Made by a program: the position numbers and the translations under genes | Shown: piece after piece, positions 14,852-23,220 of the stretch | How the letters are laid out: each line of letters starts with the position of its first letter | Numbering within the stretch: the stretch's first letter is position 1 | The notes under the pieces: model-generated | The model's input: only the letters and a program-made list of their open reading frames with translations | Told to the model about the DNA's origin: nothing | Databases searched by the model: none | Assembly: GCA_030638825.1 (NCBI GenBank) | Contig: DAOWDU010000021.1 | Coordinates: forward strand, 1-35,598 | Length of the DNA stretch: 35,598 bases | Direction of reading: 5' to 3' | Source of the DNA: a bacterium | Lineage (GTDB): Bacteria > Patescibacteriota > Minisyncoccia > JAHIHE01 > JAGLIN01

Positions 14852-15940
14852 ATGTTTGATCAAAAAATTCCATATAATGATTTGCCATTACTTCCTCCAA
14901 ATTTCAATTTTGATGATGTGGCTCTTTTGAAATTAGTCAATAAAGCCAATAATTCCCTTTTTGAATTAAAAGGTATGGCCAATATTTTACCAAATAGCGG
15001 TATTTTAGTTTCACCAATGACAATACGAGAAGCGGTTGCTAGTAGTAGAATTGAAAATATCAATACCACTGTAGCAGAAGCTCTTAAAGCTGACATTATT
15101 TATAAAGAGTCAGAACTTTCTGGAGCAGAAAAAGAAATTTTGAATTATCGTGATGCTCTTCGCAAAGGATATAAAATGTTGCTTAAAGATGAGTTTTTAA
15201 ATACGAATAGTTTTATAAAGATTCAATCTGTTTTAGAGCCAAACAAAAAAGATATTAGAAAAATTCCAGATGTTAAAATTCAAAATTCAAAAACTGGCGA
15301 AGTAATTTATATGCCACCAGAAGGGTATGATGTTATTATGAATAAACTTAAAAATTTTGAGGATTATTTTAATGATAATAAAGATTTTGATAATGTTGAT
15401 CCTCTTGTGCGTATGGCTATTATGCATTATCAATTTGAAGCCATACATCCATTTCTTGATGGCAACGGAAGGACAGGAAGAATTGTGATGATTTTGTATT
15501 TAGTTTTAACAAAGCGCTTGGAATTACCAATCTTGTTTTTAAGTAAATATATTTTGGAAAATAGAGACGAATATTATAAAAAATTGCGCGCTGTTACTGA
15601 AAACGGGAAGTGGCGTAATTGGGTGTTTTATATTCTTCAAGGCGTTGATATGCAAGCGCAAGAAACAAGAGAAAAAATATTACAGATTAAAGCGTTAATT
15701 GATAAATATAAAAAAGATGCTCAAAAGGATGGGACAAATATAACTCCGCAAATGTTGGATTATCTCTTTTCTAATCCGTTCTATTCGCAAAAAAAGATGT
15801 CGGAAAGTTTGGGTGTGCATAGAAATACAGCAAGAAAGTATTTTCGAGAACTAGAGAAAACGGATACTGTAAAAAAATTCAAACATAAACAAGGATATAT
15901 TTATTATAATAGAAAATTTCTTGATATCTTAAGTTATTAG
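14852..15940 (+). CDS. Fic-domain protein 2 with inhibitory motif and HTH
   Basis: 362 residues from the ATG at 14852 (MFDQKIPYNDLPLLPP). The ORF track's start at 14825 directly abuts the -10 box and cannot be translated from this promoter. The catalytic motif HPFLDGNGRTGR (about 199-210) is complete. The inhibitory motif is SSRIEN (about 63-68), the (S/T)xxxE(G/N) form. The C-terminal region (MSESLGVHRNTARKYFRELE) is a clear helix-turn-helix. The type is distinct from the first Fic (different inhibitory sequence and N-terminus), so the island holds two separate Fic enzymes. It lies between hsdS and hsdR with its own regulated promoter. Likely substrate and target unknown. Confidence 0.92.
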   Translation: MFDQKIPYNDLPLLPPNFNFDDVALLKLVNKANNSLFELKGMANILPNSGILVSPMTIREAVASSRIENINTTVAEALKADIIYKESELSGAEKEILNYRDALRKGYKMLLKDEFLNTNSFIKIQSVLEPNKKDIRKIPDVKIQNSKTGEVIYMPPEGYDVIMNKLKNFEDYFNDNKDFDNVDPLVRMAIMHYQFEAIHPFLDGNGRTGRIVMILYLVLTKRLELPILFLSKYILENRDEYYKKLRAVTENGKWRNWVFYILQGVDMQAQETREKILQIKALIDKYKKDAQKDGTNITPQMLDYLFSNPFYSQKKMSESLGVHRNTARKYFRELEKTDTVKKFKHKQGYIYYNRKFLDILSY

Positions 15941-15962
15941 ATTTTTATTAAAATTAAATTTT

Positions 15963-18308
15963 ATGAATGAATCGGAAACAAGAGCGGAATATATTGATCC
16001 GAAATTGAAAGCGAGCGGTTGGGGTGAAGTTGAAGAGTCAAAGATTTTAAGAGAACGCAATGTTTGTAAAATTACAGATGGGCGGATTTTGGCTGGAGGG
16101 GAACGAGCGAAAGCGGAGATCGCCGATTATATTTTGGTTTATAAAAATAAAAAAATCGCTGTTGTTGAAGCGAAAAAAGATGAGTTAGAAGTGGGCGAAG
16201 GAGTGGCACAGGCAAAATTGTATGCTGAGAAATTGCAGATAGATTATACTTATTCAACAAATGGAAAAGAGATTTATGAAATTTCAATGAAGACAGGGCA
16301 GGAAAAATTGATTGATCAATTTCCAACTCCCGATGAATTGTGGCAAAAAACCTATTTTGATCAAAACGAATGGAATGACAAATTTGGAAGCGCGCCCTTT
16401 GAAGATGGCGGAAGCGATAAAAAATTAAGATATTATCAAGAGATTGCGATAGATAATGTTTTAAGCGCAGTGGCAGAAGAAAAAGACAGAATTCTTTTGA
16501 CGATGGCGACAGGAACGGGAAAGACATTTATCGCTTTCCAAATTGCCTGGAAACTTTTTCATACTCGCTGGAATTTAAAACGGGACGGCAAAAGAAGACC
16601 AAGAATTTTGTTTTTGACTGATAGAAATATTTTAGCGGATCAGGCATTCAATGCTTTTTCTGCATTTGATAAAGATGCGTTAGTTCGTATTAATCCTTTA
16701 GATATTCGCAAGAGAGGCGGTGTGCCGATGGCAGGCAGTGTTTATTTTACAATCTTCCAAACTTTTATGAGTGGTTCGGACGGCACGCCATACTTTGGAG
16801 ATTATCCGCCAGACTTTTTTGATTTTATTATTATTGACGAGTGCCATCGCGGTGGCGCAAATGATGAAAGTAATTGGCGTGGAATTTTGGAATACTTCTC
16901 GCCCGCTGTCCAGCTTGGAATGACCGCCACTCCTAAAAGAAAAAATAATGCTGATACTTATCACTATTTTGGCGAACCAGTTTATATCTATTCGCTCAAA
17001 GAAGGAATAAATGATGGATTTTTAACGCCGTTCAAAGTTAGGAGAATTCAAACAACGCTTGATGAATTTATATATACTTCGGATGATCAAGTTATTGAGG
17101 GAGAAGTTGAAGTAGGTAAGATTTATGGCGAGAATGATTTTAATAAAACTATTGAAATTGTAGAGCGAGAAAAATATCGGGTTGGGCTTGCGCTAAAGGA
17201 AATTAATCAAAACGAAAAGACCATTATTTTTTGCGCGAATCAAGCGCACGCATTATTGGTTCGAGATTTGGTAAATCAAATGAAGAAAAATAAAGATCCA
17301 AATTATTGCGTTCGCGTCACTGCTAATGACGGAGAACGAGGAGAACAATATTTGCGCGACTTTCAAGATAATGATAAAACAATTCCAGTAATTCTCACAA
17401 CTTCGCAAAAACTTTCTACAGGCGTGGATGCGCGTAATATCCGCAACATTGTTTTAATGCGCCCGATAAATTCTATGATTGAGTTTAAACAAATTATTGG
17501 ACGAGGAACACGGCTTTATGATGGCAAGGAATATTTTACGATTTATGATTTTGTGAACGCCTATCATCACTTTTCTGATGAAGAGTGGGATGGTCCTGCG
17601 GAAGAAATTATGGGAGAGAAAAAAATAAGAGAAGAAATTAAATATCCGAAAGAAGTTGAGGACACGAGTTCTATTATGAAAGATGAAGAAAGAGAAGAAC
17701 CGAAGAAAAAATTAAAAATCAAATTGCGCGATGGCAAAGAGCGGGAAATTCAACATATGATTTCCACTTCATTTTGGAGCGCTGACGGAAAGCCGATTTC
17801 TATCCGGGAATTTATGGATAATTTATTCGGAGTAATGCCTGAATTTTTCAAAAGTGAAGAAGAGTTAATAAAAATTTGGTCAAACCCGACAACACGCAAA
17901 TCATTTTTAGAAAAGATTGCTGAAATCGGTTATGGCAGGGGCGAATTAGAAACACTACAAAAAATGATTGACGCGGAAAATAGCGACTTGCTTGATGTGT
18001 TGACTTATATCTCATTTCTTACCAAGCCTATTTCAAGAGTTGAAAGGGCAGAAAAAGCAAAAGACAAAATTTTTGAAGGTTTGGAAGAAAAACAAAAAGA
18101 ATTTTTAGATTTTGTTTTATCAAAATACGAAGAAAAAGGTGTCGAGGAACTTGATGAAGAAAAATTGCCAATCTTGTTGAATTTAAAATATCATGCCATT
18201 GCCAATGCCGAACAATCGCTTGGCGATGTAAATCAAATCCGTTCAATTTTCTTTGATTTTCAGAAGGATTTGTATAATAAAGAAACTAAGGAGTATGCGC
18301 GCAGATAA
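15963..18308 (+). CDS. hsdR: Type I restriction endonuclease subunit HsdR (EcoEI/EcoAI-like)
   Basis: 781 residues, in the short HsdR class. The N-terminal PD-(D/E)xK nuclease has D in IADYILVYKNKKIAVVEAKK (D...EAK). The SF2 translocase follows: Walker A TMATGTGKT (about 180), motif II DECH (about 292), motif III GMTATPKRK, and motif VI QIIGRGTRLYDG (about 509). The C-terminal region is a helical HsdM-contacting domain, of EcoEI_R_C type by position and pattern. Together with HsdM and HsdS it cuts unmethylated DNA after translocation. It starts 22 bp after the second fic, so it may share the fic promoter. All key residues appear intact. Confidence 0.95.
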   Translation: MNESETRAEYIDPKLKASGWGEVEESKILRERNVCKITDGRILAGGERAKAEIADYILVYKNKKIAVVEAKKDELEVGEGVAQAKLYAEKLQIDYTYSTNGKEIYEISMKTGQEKLIDQFPTPDELWQKTYFDQNEWNDKFGSAPFEDGGSDKKLRYYQEIAIDNVLSAVAEEKDRILLTMATGTGKTFIAFQIAWKLFHTRWNLKRDGKRRPRILFLTDRNILADQAFNAFSAFDKDALVRINPLDIRKRGGVPMAGSVYFTIFQTFMSGSDGTPYFGDYPPDFFDFIIIDECHRGGANDESNWRGILEYFSPAVQLGMTATPKRKNNADTYHYFGEPVYIYSLKEGINDGFLTPFKVRRIQTTLDEFIYTSDDQVIEGEVEVGKIYGENDFNKTIEIVEREKYRVGLALKEINQNEKTIIFCANQAHALLVRDLVNQMKKNKDPNYCVRVTANDGERGEQYLRDFQDNDKTIPVILTTSQKLSTGVDARNIRNIVLMRPINSMIEFKQIIGRGTRLYDGKEYFTIYDFVNAYHHFSDEEWDGPAEEIMGEKKIREEIKYPKEVEDTSSIMKDEEREEPKKKLKIKLRDGKEREIQHMISTSFWSADGKPISIREFMDNLFGVMPEFFKSEEELIKIWSNPTTRKSFLEKIAEIGYGRGELETLQKMIDAENSDLLDVLTYISFLTKPISRVERAEKAKDKIFEGLEEKQKEFLDFVLSKYEEKGVEELDEEKLPILLNLKYHAIANAEQSLGDVNQIRSIFFDFQKDLYNKETKEYARR

Positions 18309-18329
18309 AACAAGATAATGAATCTGCTC

Positions 18330-18358
18330 TTGATAAATTGTTTTATCTATGTTAAATT
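18330..18358 (+). promoter_or_regulatory. Promoter of rpmG and the following tRNAs
   Basis: TTGATA, 17-bp spacer, TAAATT. Downstream is a short AGCA/TGCT hairpin before the rpmG ATG. Confidence 0.45.
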
Positions 18359-18418
18359 AAATTAAGTTGAAGCAGTTTGCTTTTGCAATTTTGCTTTTTT
18401 AATCTCTAATTTGTCATT

Positions 18419-18580
18419 ATGTCACAAGATAGCCTAATTAAATTGCGTTGCAAAGAGTGTAAACAAATCAATTATCATTCTACGAAAAACAAAAAAACAA
18501 AAAAAGAAAAAATTGAACTAAAAAAACATTGCCGTTTTTGTAAAAAACATACGGAGCATGTGGAGGTAAAAGGAAAATAG
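18419..18580 (+). CDS. rpmG: 50S ribosomal protein L33
   Basis: 53 residues, below the ORF track's length limit. The sequence starts [20 protein letters not shown] and shows both zinc-ribbon pairs, CKEC and CRFC, with the conserved NYHSTKNKK and [15 protein letters not shown] segments of bL33. Length is normal. It is followed by tRNA-Trp, a classic partner in the rpmG-tRNA-Trp-secE-nusG region, but secE and nusG do not follow here. The ATG lies in an AT-rich leader. Confidence 0.93.
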   Translation: MSQDSLIKLRCKECKQINYHSTKNKKTKKEKIELKKHCRFCKKHTEHVEVKGK

Positions 18581-18589
18581 TTTTTTAGA

Positions 18590-18712
18590 AAACAAGGATA
18601 CAAGAAACAAAAATCAAAAAATAATCAATAACCAAATCTCAACAATCAAACGATTTGGAGTTTGGTTATTGATTATTGAAATTTGTTTGGTTATTGTATC
18701 TTGTATCTTGAT
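18590..18712. repeat. AT-rich inverted repeat between rpmG and tRNA-Trp
   Basis: A perfect 17-bp inverted repeat, AATAATCAATAACCAAA (18620-18636) and its complement (18661-18677), is flanked by outer partly matching ends (GGATACAAGA near 18597 and TGTATCTTG near 18702). Such word-repeat spacers ('ATTGATTATTG') are frequent in this genome style. Confidence 0.6.
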
Positions 18713-18718
18713 TACCTT

Positions 18719-18789
18719 GGGAGCTTAGTTTAGCGGTAGAACTTCGGTCTCCAAAACCGACGGCGGGGGTTCGATTCCCTCAGCTCCTG
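18719..18789 (+). tRNA. tRNA-Trp (anticodon CCA)
   Basis: Acceptor GGGAGCT/AGCTCCT (first pair G-U). Anticodon stem TCGGT/ACCGA with loop CTCCAAA gives anticodon CCA. T arm GGGGGTTCGATTCCCTC. Discriminator G. No encoded CCA tail. Confidence 0.93.
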
Positions 18790-18801
18790 CTGATAAAATA
18801 T

Positions 18802-18886
18802 GGGTAGGTACCAAAGCGGTCAAATGGGACTGGCTGTAAACCAGTTGGCTCTGCCTTCGGGGGTTCGAATCCCTCCCTACCCACCA
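18802..18886 (+). tRNA. tRNA-Tyr (anticodon GTA)
   Basis: Acceptor GGGTAGG/CCTACCC, anticodon stem ACTGG/CCAGT with loop CTGTAAA (anticodon GTA), a long variable arm (class II), and T arm GGGGGTTCGAATCCCTC. Discriminator A and a genome-encoded CCA end, unlike the three other tRNAs in the window. Confidence 0.95.
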
Positions 18887-18939
18887 TATCAACTTATAAC
18901 TGATGACTTATAATCTGTAACTTGTTTTATTATTTTATA

Positions 18940-19656
18940 ATGAATGAAACAAAAAATTTGCCCAAACATATTGCTATTATTCCAGATGGGAATCGTCGCT
19001 GGGCAAAAAGGCATAAGCTGAAGACTTGGATGGGGCATAAAACTGGAACAGCAAGTCTGGAGAAATTAGGGGATATTATAGTTGAATTGAATATCCCGCA
19101 TCTTTCTTTTTGGGCGTCTTCAGAAGACAATTTGAAAAAGCGTCCAGCTCAGGAGGTGGAATTTTTGCTGAATTTATTTAAAGAAAAGTTTTTAAAACTT
19201 TCCAAGAGCGAAAAGATCCATAAAAATAAAATGAAGATTAATATTTTTGGTAGTTGGCGGGAGCAGTTTCCAGAAGATGTGAAGCAGTCTTTAGAACGGG
19301 CGATAGAATCCACAAAAAATTACAATGATTATTTTCTCAACTTTTTTATCGCTTACAGCGGAACGGGCGAAATTTTGAATACGATTAAATGTATCGCAAA
19401 AAAGGCGCGGGGAGATTTAGACTTAAAAATAGATAAAAATCTTTTGAAAAAATGTCTTTTGACTTCTGATCTGCCACCAGTGGATTTATTAATTAGAACG
19501 GGCGGAGAACCGCACAATAGCGATGGATTTATGATGTGGGATACGGCAAACGCGCAATTGCATTTTTCCGAAAAACTCTGGCCCGATTTTGATGAGCAGG
19601 ATTTTAGAAATGCGATTGAAGATTATGCGGGAAGAGGGAGGAGATTTGGAAAATAG
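18940..19656 (+). CDS. uppS: Undecaprenyl diphosphate synthase (cis-prenyltransferase)
   Basis: 238 residues from the ATG at 18940 (MNETKNLPKHIAIIPDGNRR). The ORF track's TTG start 6 codons earlier is less likely because the conserved part begins after it. The enzyme makes the C55 lipid carrier for peptidoglycan. Signatures: HIAIIPDGNRRWAKR with the catalytic Asp, FWASSEDNLKKRP, DLLIRTGGEPHNSDGF and LHFSEKLWPDF. The GGEPHNSDG stretch differs from the more usual SGEQRLSNF form and is worth noting. It is followed 11 bp later by pcm, so they are co-transcribed. Confidence 0.93.
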   Translation: MNETKNLPKHIAIIPDGNRRWAKRHKLKTWMGHKTGTASLEKLGDIIVELNIPHLSFWASSEDNLKKRPAQEVEFLLNLFKEKFLKLSKSEKIHKNKMKINIFGSWREQFPEDVKQSLERAIESTKNYNDYFLNFFIAYSGTGEILNTIKCIAKKARGDLDLKIDKNLLKKCLLTSDLPPVDLLIRTGGEPHNSDGFMMWDTANAQLHFSEKLWPDFDEQDFRNAIEDYAGRGRRFGK

Positions 19657-19667
19657 TTTTTAAATTT

Positions 19668-20282
19668 ATGAAACAGCTAGTAGAGAAACTAATCAGCACT
19701 GGCTATCTGAAAACGCCAGAAATTATTAATGCCTTGTACAAAATTAACAGAGCCGATTTTTTGCCTGAAAATCTTAAGTCTGAGTCTCAAGTCAATGCGC
19801 CATTGCCAATTGGATATGGACAGACAATTTCTCAGCCGTTGACAGTTGCTTTTATGCTGGAGTTATTACAGCCGAAAAGCGGCCATAAAATTCTTGATGT
19901 TGGCTCTGGCTCTGGCTGGCAAAGTTTATTGCTTGCTTATATTACCAGCGATAAAGGCAGAGTGATTGCCATTGAAAGAATTTCAGAATTATCGGAATTC
20001 GGAAAAGAAAATTCCCGAAAATATAATTTTAAAAATCTTAAGTTCATTGTTGGCAATGGATCTAAAGGTTATAAAGAAGAAGCGCCTTATGACAGGATAA
20101 TTGTAGCGGCGGCCGCTTTTGATAAAATTCCAAAGGAGCTCAAAAATCAATTAAAAATTGGAGGCAGATTAGTTATTCCTGTTAAAAACAGCATTTGGCT
20201 GGTGGTCAAAAAAAAGGAAAATAAATTTGAAGAAAAAGAATTTCCTGGATTTGTGTTCGTGCCGTTGGTGGAAGATGTTTAG
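19668..20282 (+). CDS. pcm: Protein-L-isoaspartate O-methyltransferase
   Basis: 204 residues. It uses SAM to repair isoaspartyl damage in proteins. Visible motifs: GYGQTISQPLTVAFMLELL (the family's pre-motif), the SAM loop ILDVGSGSGWQ, and motif II-like YDRIIVAAAAFDKIP. The usual 'CLHVG' tail is replaced by a divergent C-terminus (VKKKENKFEEKEFPGFVFVP), which is common in CPR members. It lies in the uppS-pcm-mltG run and is probably in the same transcript. Confidence 0.9.
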   Translation: MKQLVEKLISTGYLKTPEIINALYKINRADFLPENLKSESQVNAPLPIGYGQTISQPLTVAFMLELLQPKSGHKILDVGSGSGWQSLLLAYITSDKGRVIAIERISELSEFGKENSRKYNFKNLKFIVGNGSKGYKEEAPYDRIIVAAAAFDKIPKELKNQLKIGGRLVIPVKNSIWLVVKKKENKFEEKEFPGFVFVPLVEDV

Positions 20283-20358
20283 TAATTATTAGCAGAATGA
20301 CAAGTGAATAGTAATAAATGGACATTTGTGAATTACAAATAAATATTTAATATCTGAT

Positions 20359-21390
20359 ATGAAAATAAATAGAACCATAAAAAGAATAATTATAATATTT
20401 ACGGTTTTTGTGTTGCTCTTTTTTATTGCCATTATTTATATTCAAAACAGTATTAACACTCCGTATAATATACAAGACAATACTAAAAAAGAATTTGTAA
20501 TTCAAAGCGGGGAAAGCGTTCAGCAGATTGCGGATAATTTAGAGAATGAAAATTTAATAAAGAAAGCGGACCTTTTTAAGTTTTATGTATGGAGAGAAAA
20601 TTTAGCAAGCAAACTTCAAGCTGGAAATTATGAGTTATCTACTATGATGATAATTCCTGAAATAGCCGATTTATTTATTGGCGGAAAAATAAAATCTGAT
20701 CAAATCAAAATTACAATTCCAGAAGGTTTTTTAAATAAAGAAATAGACGAAAGATTGGCGAGTAATAATTTAATTAAGAAAGGCGAATTTGTAAAATTTG
20801 ATGAAGATCATAATTTAGATTTATTAAGGTATAGCTTCTTAGAAGACAAGCCAGAAAATATTGGACTGCAAGGATATTATTTCCCAGACACTTATATTTA
20901 TTATAAAGATTCAACAATAGAAAATATTGTCATAAAAATGCTTGATAATTTTGATAATAAATTGTCGCAAGATTTAAAAGAAGAAATTAAAAAGCAAAAG
21001 AAGTCTATTTTTGAAATTATAATTCTAGCGAGTATCATTGAGAAAGAAGCAGGTTTTGTTGAAGATATGGGAAAAGTCGCTAGTGTTTTTCAGAATAGAC
21101 TAGATATTGGAAAAGCGCTTGAATCTGACGCGACTATAAATTATATAACTGGTTCTGGCAGGGCGCAGTCAACTTATGATGATTTGAAAATTGATTCGCC
21201 TTACAATACATATAAATATTCTGGACTTCCGCCAGCGCCAATCTCTAATCCTGGAATTGAGGCCATCAAAGCGGCAGTCTATCCAGAGGAAACGGATTAC
21301 TTTTATTTTCTGACAGATAAAAATAAAAAAACTATTTTCAGCGTTTCGTATGACGAGCATTTGAGGAGTAAGAGTAAATATCTAAAATAG
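20359..21390 (+). CDS. mltG: Endolytic murein transglycosylase MltG
   Basis: 343 residues. One N-terminal transmembrane helix (IIIIFTVFVLLFFIAIIYI, about 10-29) anchors it facing out. A LysM-like subdomain follows (VIQSGESVQQIADNLENENL). The YceG core contains the catalytic Glu in ASIIEKEAG (about 227), then SDATINYI, and the C-terminal SPYNTYKYSGLPPAPISNPG motif. It cleaves nascent glycan strands and sets their length, fitting next to uppS. Length and motifs are complete. Confidence 0.95.
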   Translation: MKINRTIKRIIIIFTVFVLLFFIAIIYIQNSINTPYNIQDNTKKEFVIQSGESVQQIADNLENENLIKKADLFKFYVWRENLASKLQAGNYELSTMMIIPEIADLFIGGKIKSDQIKITIPEGFLNKEIDERLASNNLIKKGEFVKFDEDHNLDLLRYSFLEDKPENIGLQGYYFPDTYIYYKDSTIENIVIKMLDNFDNKLSQDLKEEIKKQKKSIFEIIILASIIEKEAGFVEDMGKVASVFQNRLDIGKALESDATINYITGSGRAQSTYDDLKIDSPYNTYKYSGLPPAPISNPGIEAIKAAVYPEETDYFYFLTDKNKKTIFSVSYDEHLRSKSKYLK

Positions 21391-21400
21391 ACAGATTTTT

Positions 21401-21450
21401 GTCATTGCGCCATCTCATTCGCTACGCTCATTCAGTCTCCTCGCAATGAC
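21401..21450. repeat. Short GTCATTGCG/CGCAATGAC element
   Basis: 50 bp bounded by GTCATTGCG and CGCAATGAC, with internal TTCGCTACGCTCATTCAG. It is a shortened relative of the 143-bp element at 6972-7114. Confidence 0.75.
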
Positions 21451-21481
21451 AGGTGAAAATAATAAAATTTAAGATAAATAT

Positions 21482-22051
21482 ATGCTAAAAGAAAAAAAAT
21501 TGGAGAACAAAAGTATTCTAATAATAATCGCAAGCAAGAATTTTAGAGACGAAGAATATTTTATTCCTTACGAAGTTTTTCAAAAAGAAGGCGCCAAAAT
21601 TACCACCGCCAGTTCCGTTGAAGGAGATATAATTGGAATTGAAGGAGGGGAGGCCAGATCCACTTTGACTTTGAGCGAGATCAATACAAAAGATTTTGAC
21701 GCAGTTGTTTTTATTGGCGGAAGCGGCGCTGTTGAATATTTTGACAATAATGACGCTCATAAAATCGTTCAAGAAATGGCAAATTCGCATAAAGTTGTGG
21801 CGGCAATTTGTATTGCTCCGATAATTTTGGCGAAAGCTGGAATTCTCACTGGAAGAAACGCAACTGTTTGGTCAAGCTTGATGAACAAAAATAATATAAA
21901 AGAACTTGAAGATTCCGGCTGTTCTGTTTTAGAAGAAAGAGTTGTCAAAGATAAAAAAATTATCACAGCTGATGGACCAGCCGTTTCAAAAAAATTCGCG
22001 GAGAAAATAGTTGAGACCATAACAGAAAGAAAAGTTGAAGAAAATGATTAA
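21482..22051 (+). CDS. DJ-1/PfpI family protein
   Basis: 189 residues. The class I glutamine-amidotransferase-like fold shows the conserved FRDEEYF segment with the acidic residue near the N-terminus, DAVVFIGGSGAVEYF, and the nucleophile elbow AAICIAPIILAKAGIL with Cys at about 109. A downstream ITADGPAVSKKFAEKIVE completes the family pattern. Members act as glyoxalase/deglycase or stress chaperones; the exact substrate cannot be told from sequence. It lies 91 bp after mltG, behind a short repeat, and 26 bp before radC. Confidence 0.88.
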   Translation: MLKEKKLENKSILIIIASKNFRDEEYFIPYEVFQKEGAKITTASSVEGDIIGIEGGEARSTLTLSEINTKDFDAVVFIGGSGAVEYFDNNDAHKIVQEMANSHKVVAAICIAPIILAKAGILTGRNATVWSSLMNKNNIKELEDSGCSVLEERVVKDKKIITADGPAVSKKFAEKIVETITERKVEEND

Positions 22052-22077
22052 AATAAATTAAAAATTATTTATCATTT

Positions 22078-22764
22078 ATGACGGGAAACAAATACAAAAT
22101 TCCAGAATTGTCTTTTGAGAAAAGACCAAGAGAGCGGTTGATTGAGAATGGACCAGATGGTCTAAAAAATTATGAGTTGCTGGCAATTATTTTGGGAACT
22201 GGCTATCGCGGCGAAGATGTCTTGGCTCTCGCTTCTAGAATTTTACAGGAATATGGTTCTAAGGCGATTACGAAAGAAAGAAGTGTGAGCCGCTTAATGG
22301 CTGAATTAGGAATTCCTAAAGTTAAGTCCTGCCAAATTATCGCTTGCTTTGAAATCGGCAGGCGTTTTTTCGTGGAAGATGCTGGTAAAATGCCGACAGT
22401 TAGGGATGCGGAAGATGTTTATAAATATTTAAAAGAGATGAGCAAATTTAAAAAAGAGCAATTCCGCGGGCTCTATTTAAATTCACGAAATAAACTTATT
22501 TATGACGAGGTGATTTCTCTCGGCACTCTTAATGCTAATCTAGTTCATCCCCGCGAAGTTTTCCAACCCGCCGTTGAATTTTCCGCGGCGGCAATTATTG
22601 TCGCTCACAATCATCCCTCTGGCGATCCCGAACCATCTGAGGATGATTTAGAAATTACCAAACGCCTTGTTAACGCGGGAAAAATAATGGGACTGGAAAT
22701 TTTAGACCATCTTATTATTGGAAGGGATAAATTTGTGAGTTTGAAGGGGAAAAAGTTAATGTAA
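22078..22764 (+). CDS. radC: RadC/JAB-domain DNA repair protein
   Basis: 228 residues. The N-terminal helix-hairpin-helix-like region (RPRERLIENGPDGLKNYELL) is followed by the MPN/JAB domain with metal-binding residues in VAHNHPSGDPEPSEDDLEI (about 174 onwards) and HLIIGRDKFVSLK at the end. The family's role in repair is uncertain; it is often linked to mobile or recombination functions. Complete by length and motif. Confidence 0.93.
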   Translation: MTGNKYKIPELSFEKRPRERLIENGPDGLKNYELLAIILGTGYRGEDVLALASRILQEYGSKAITKERSVSRLMAELGIPKVKSCQIIACFEIGRRFFVEDAGKMPTVRDAEDVYKYLKEMSKFKKEQFRGLYLNSRNKLIYDEVISLGTLNANLVHPREVFQPAVEFSAAAIIVAHNHPSGDPEPSEDDLEITKRLVNAGKIMGLEILDHLIIGRDKFVSLKGKKLM

Positions 22765-22770
22765 AAAATT

Positions 22771-22953
22771 ATGGCAAAACTTAAAAAACAAATTGCTGAA
22801 CGATTGAATAAATCCTGTGTTTGCTGTGGCAAAAAAATTAAGGTATTCTTATATCAGGACAAGAGCTATCGCGGCGGACATTTTTTTGGCAAGATTTTAG
22901 ATGATGGTAAAAAGGAATATTGGGAATGCCCGAAGTGTTATTGGAGGAAGTAA
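22771..22953 (+). CDS. 60-residue zinc-ribbon-like protein
   Basis: A small basic protein with two cysteine pairs, CVCC near residue 16 and CPKC near residue 53, consistent with a zinc ribbon. The middle reads YRGGHFFGKILDDGKKEYWE. It starts 6 bp after radC and is likely in the same transcript. No known function; small ribbon proteins of this kind often bind nucleic acid or ribosomes. Confidence 0.6.
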   Translation: MAKLKKQIAERLNKSCVCCGKKIKVFLYQDKSYRGGHFFGKILDDGKKEYWECPKCYWRK

Positions 22954-22996
22954 GTTTTAAAATATTTTAGTTATTAATTTAAATTTAAAAGCAATT

Positions 22997-23197
22997 ATGA
23001 AATTTAAAAAAGAGATTGTTATAGGGTCTGGCAAAACAGCTTATCTATTGGCTTGTTCCAAGGAGGAGATTAAATTGCTTTTTGGTATTGTAAAAACTAC
23101 ACGGCGTTATTTCCCAGAAAATTTTGAATTAAGTCAGGAACGGCATCGTCTTAATAATATGTTAAAAGAACTAAAGAGAGTTTACGAAAAAGATTAA
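22997..23197 (+). CDS. 66-residue hypothetical protein
   Basis: Starts MKFKKEIVIGSGKTAYLLAC, with a short beta-like part and then a basic, helical C-terminus (ERHRLNNMLKELKRVYEKD). I recognise no family. It lies between two related-size accessory genes in the same direction, 43 bp after and 23 bp before its neighbours. Codon use and spacing make a real gene likely, but there is no functional hint. Confidence 0.5.
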   Translation: MKFKKEIVIGSGKTAYLLACSKEEIKLLFGIVKTTRRYFPENFELSQERHRLNNMLKELKRVYEKD

Positions 23198-23220
23198 AAT
23201 AATAACCTAAAACAAAAACA

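Noticed and set aside
8739-18419. Integrative element attached at tRNA-Thr
   Set aside because: The restriction island lies next to the tRNA, but no repeat of the tRNA 3' end was found near its other border and there is no integrase.
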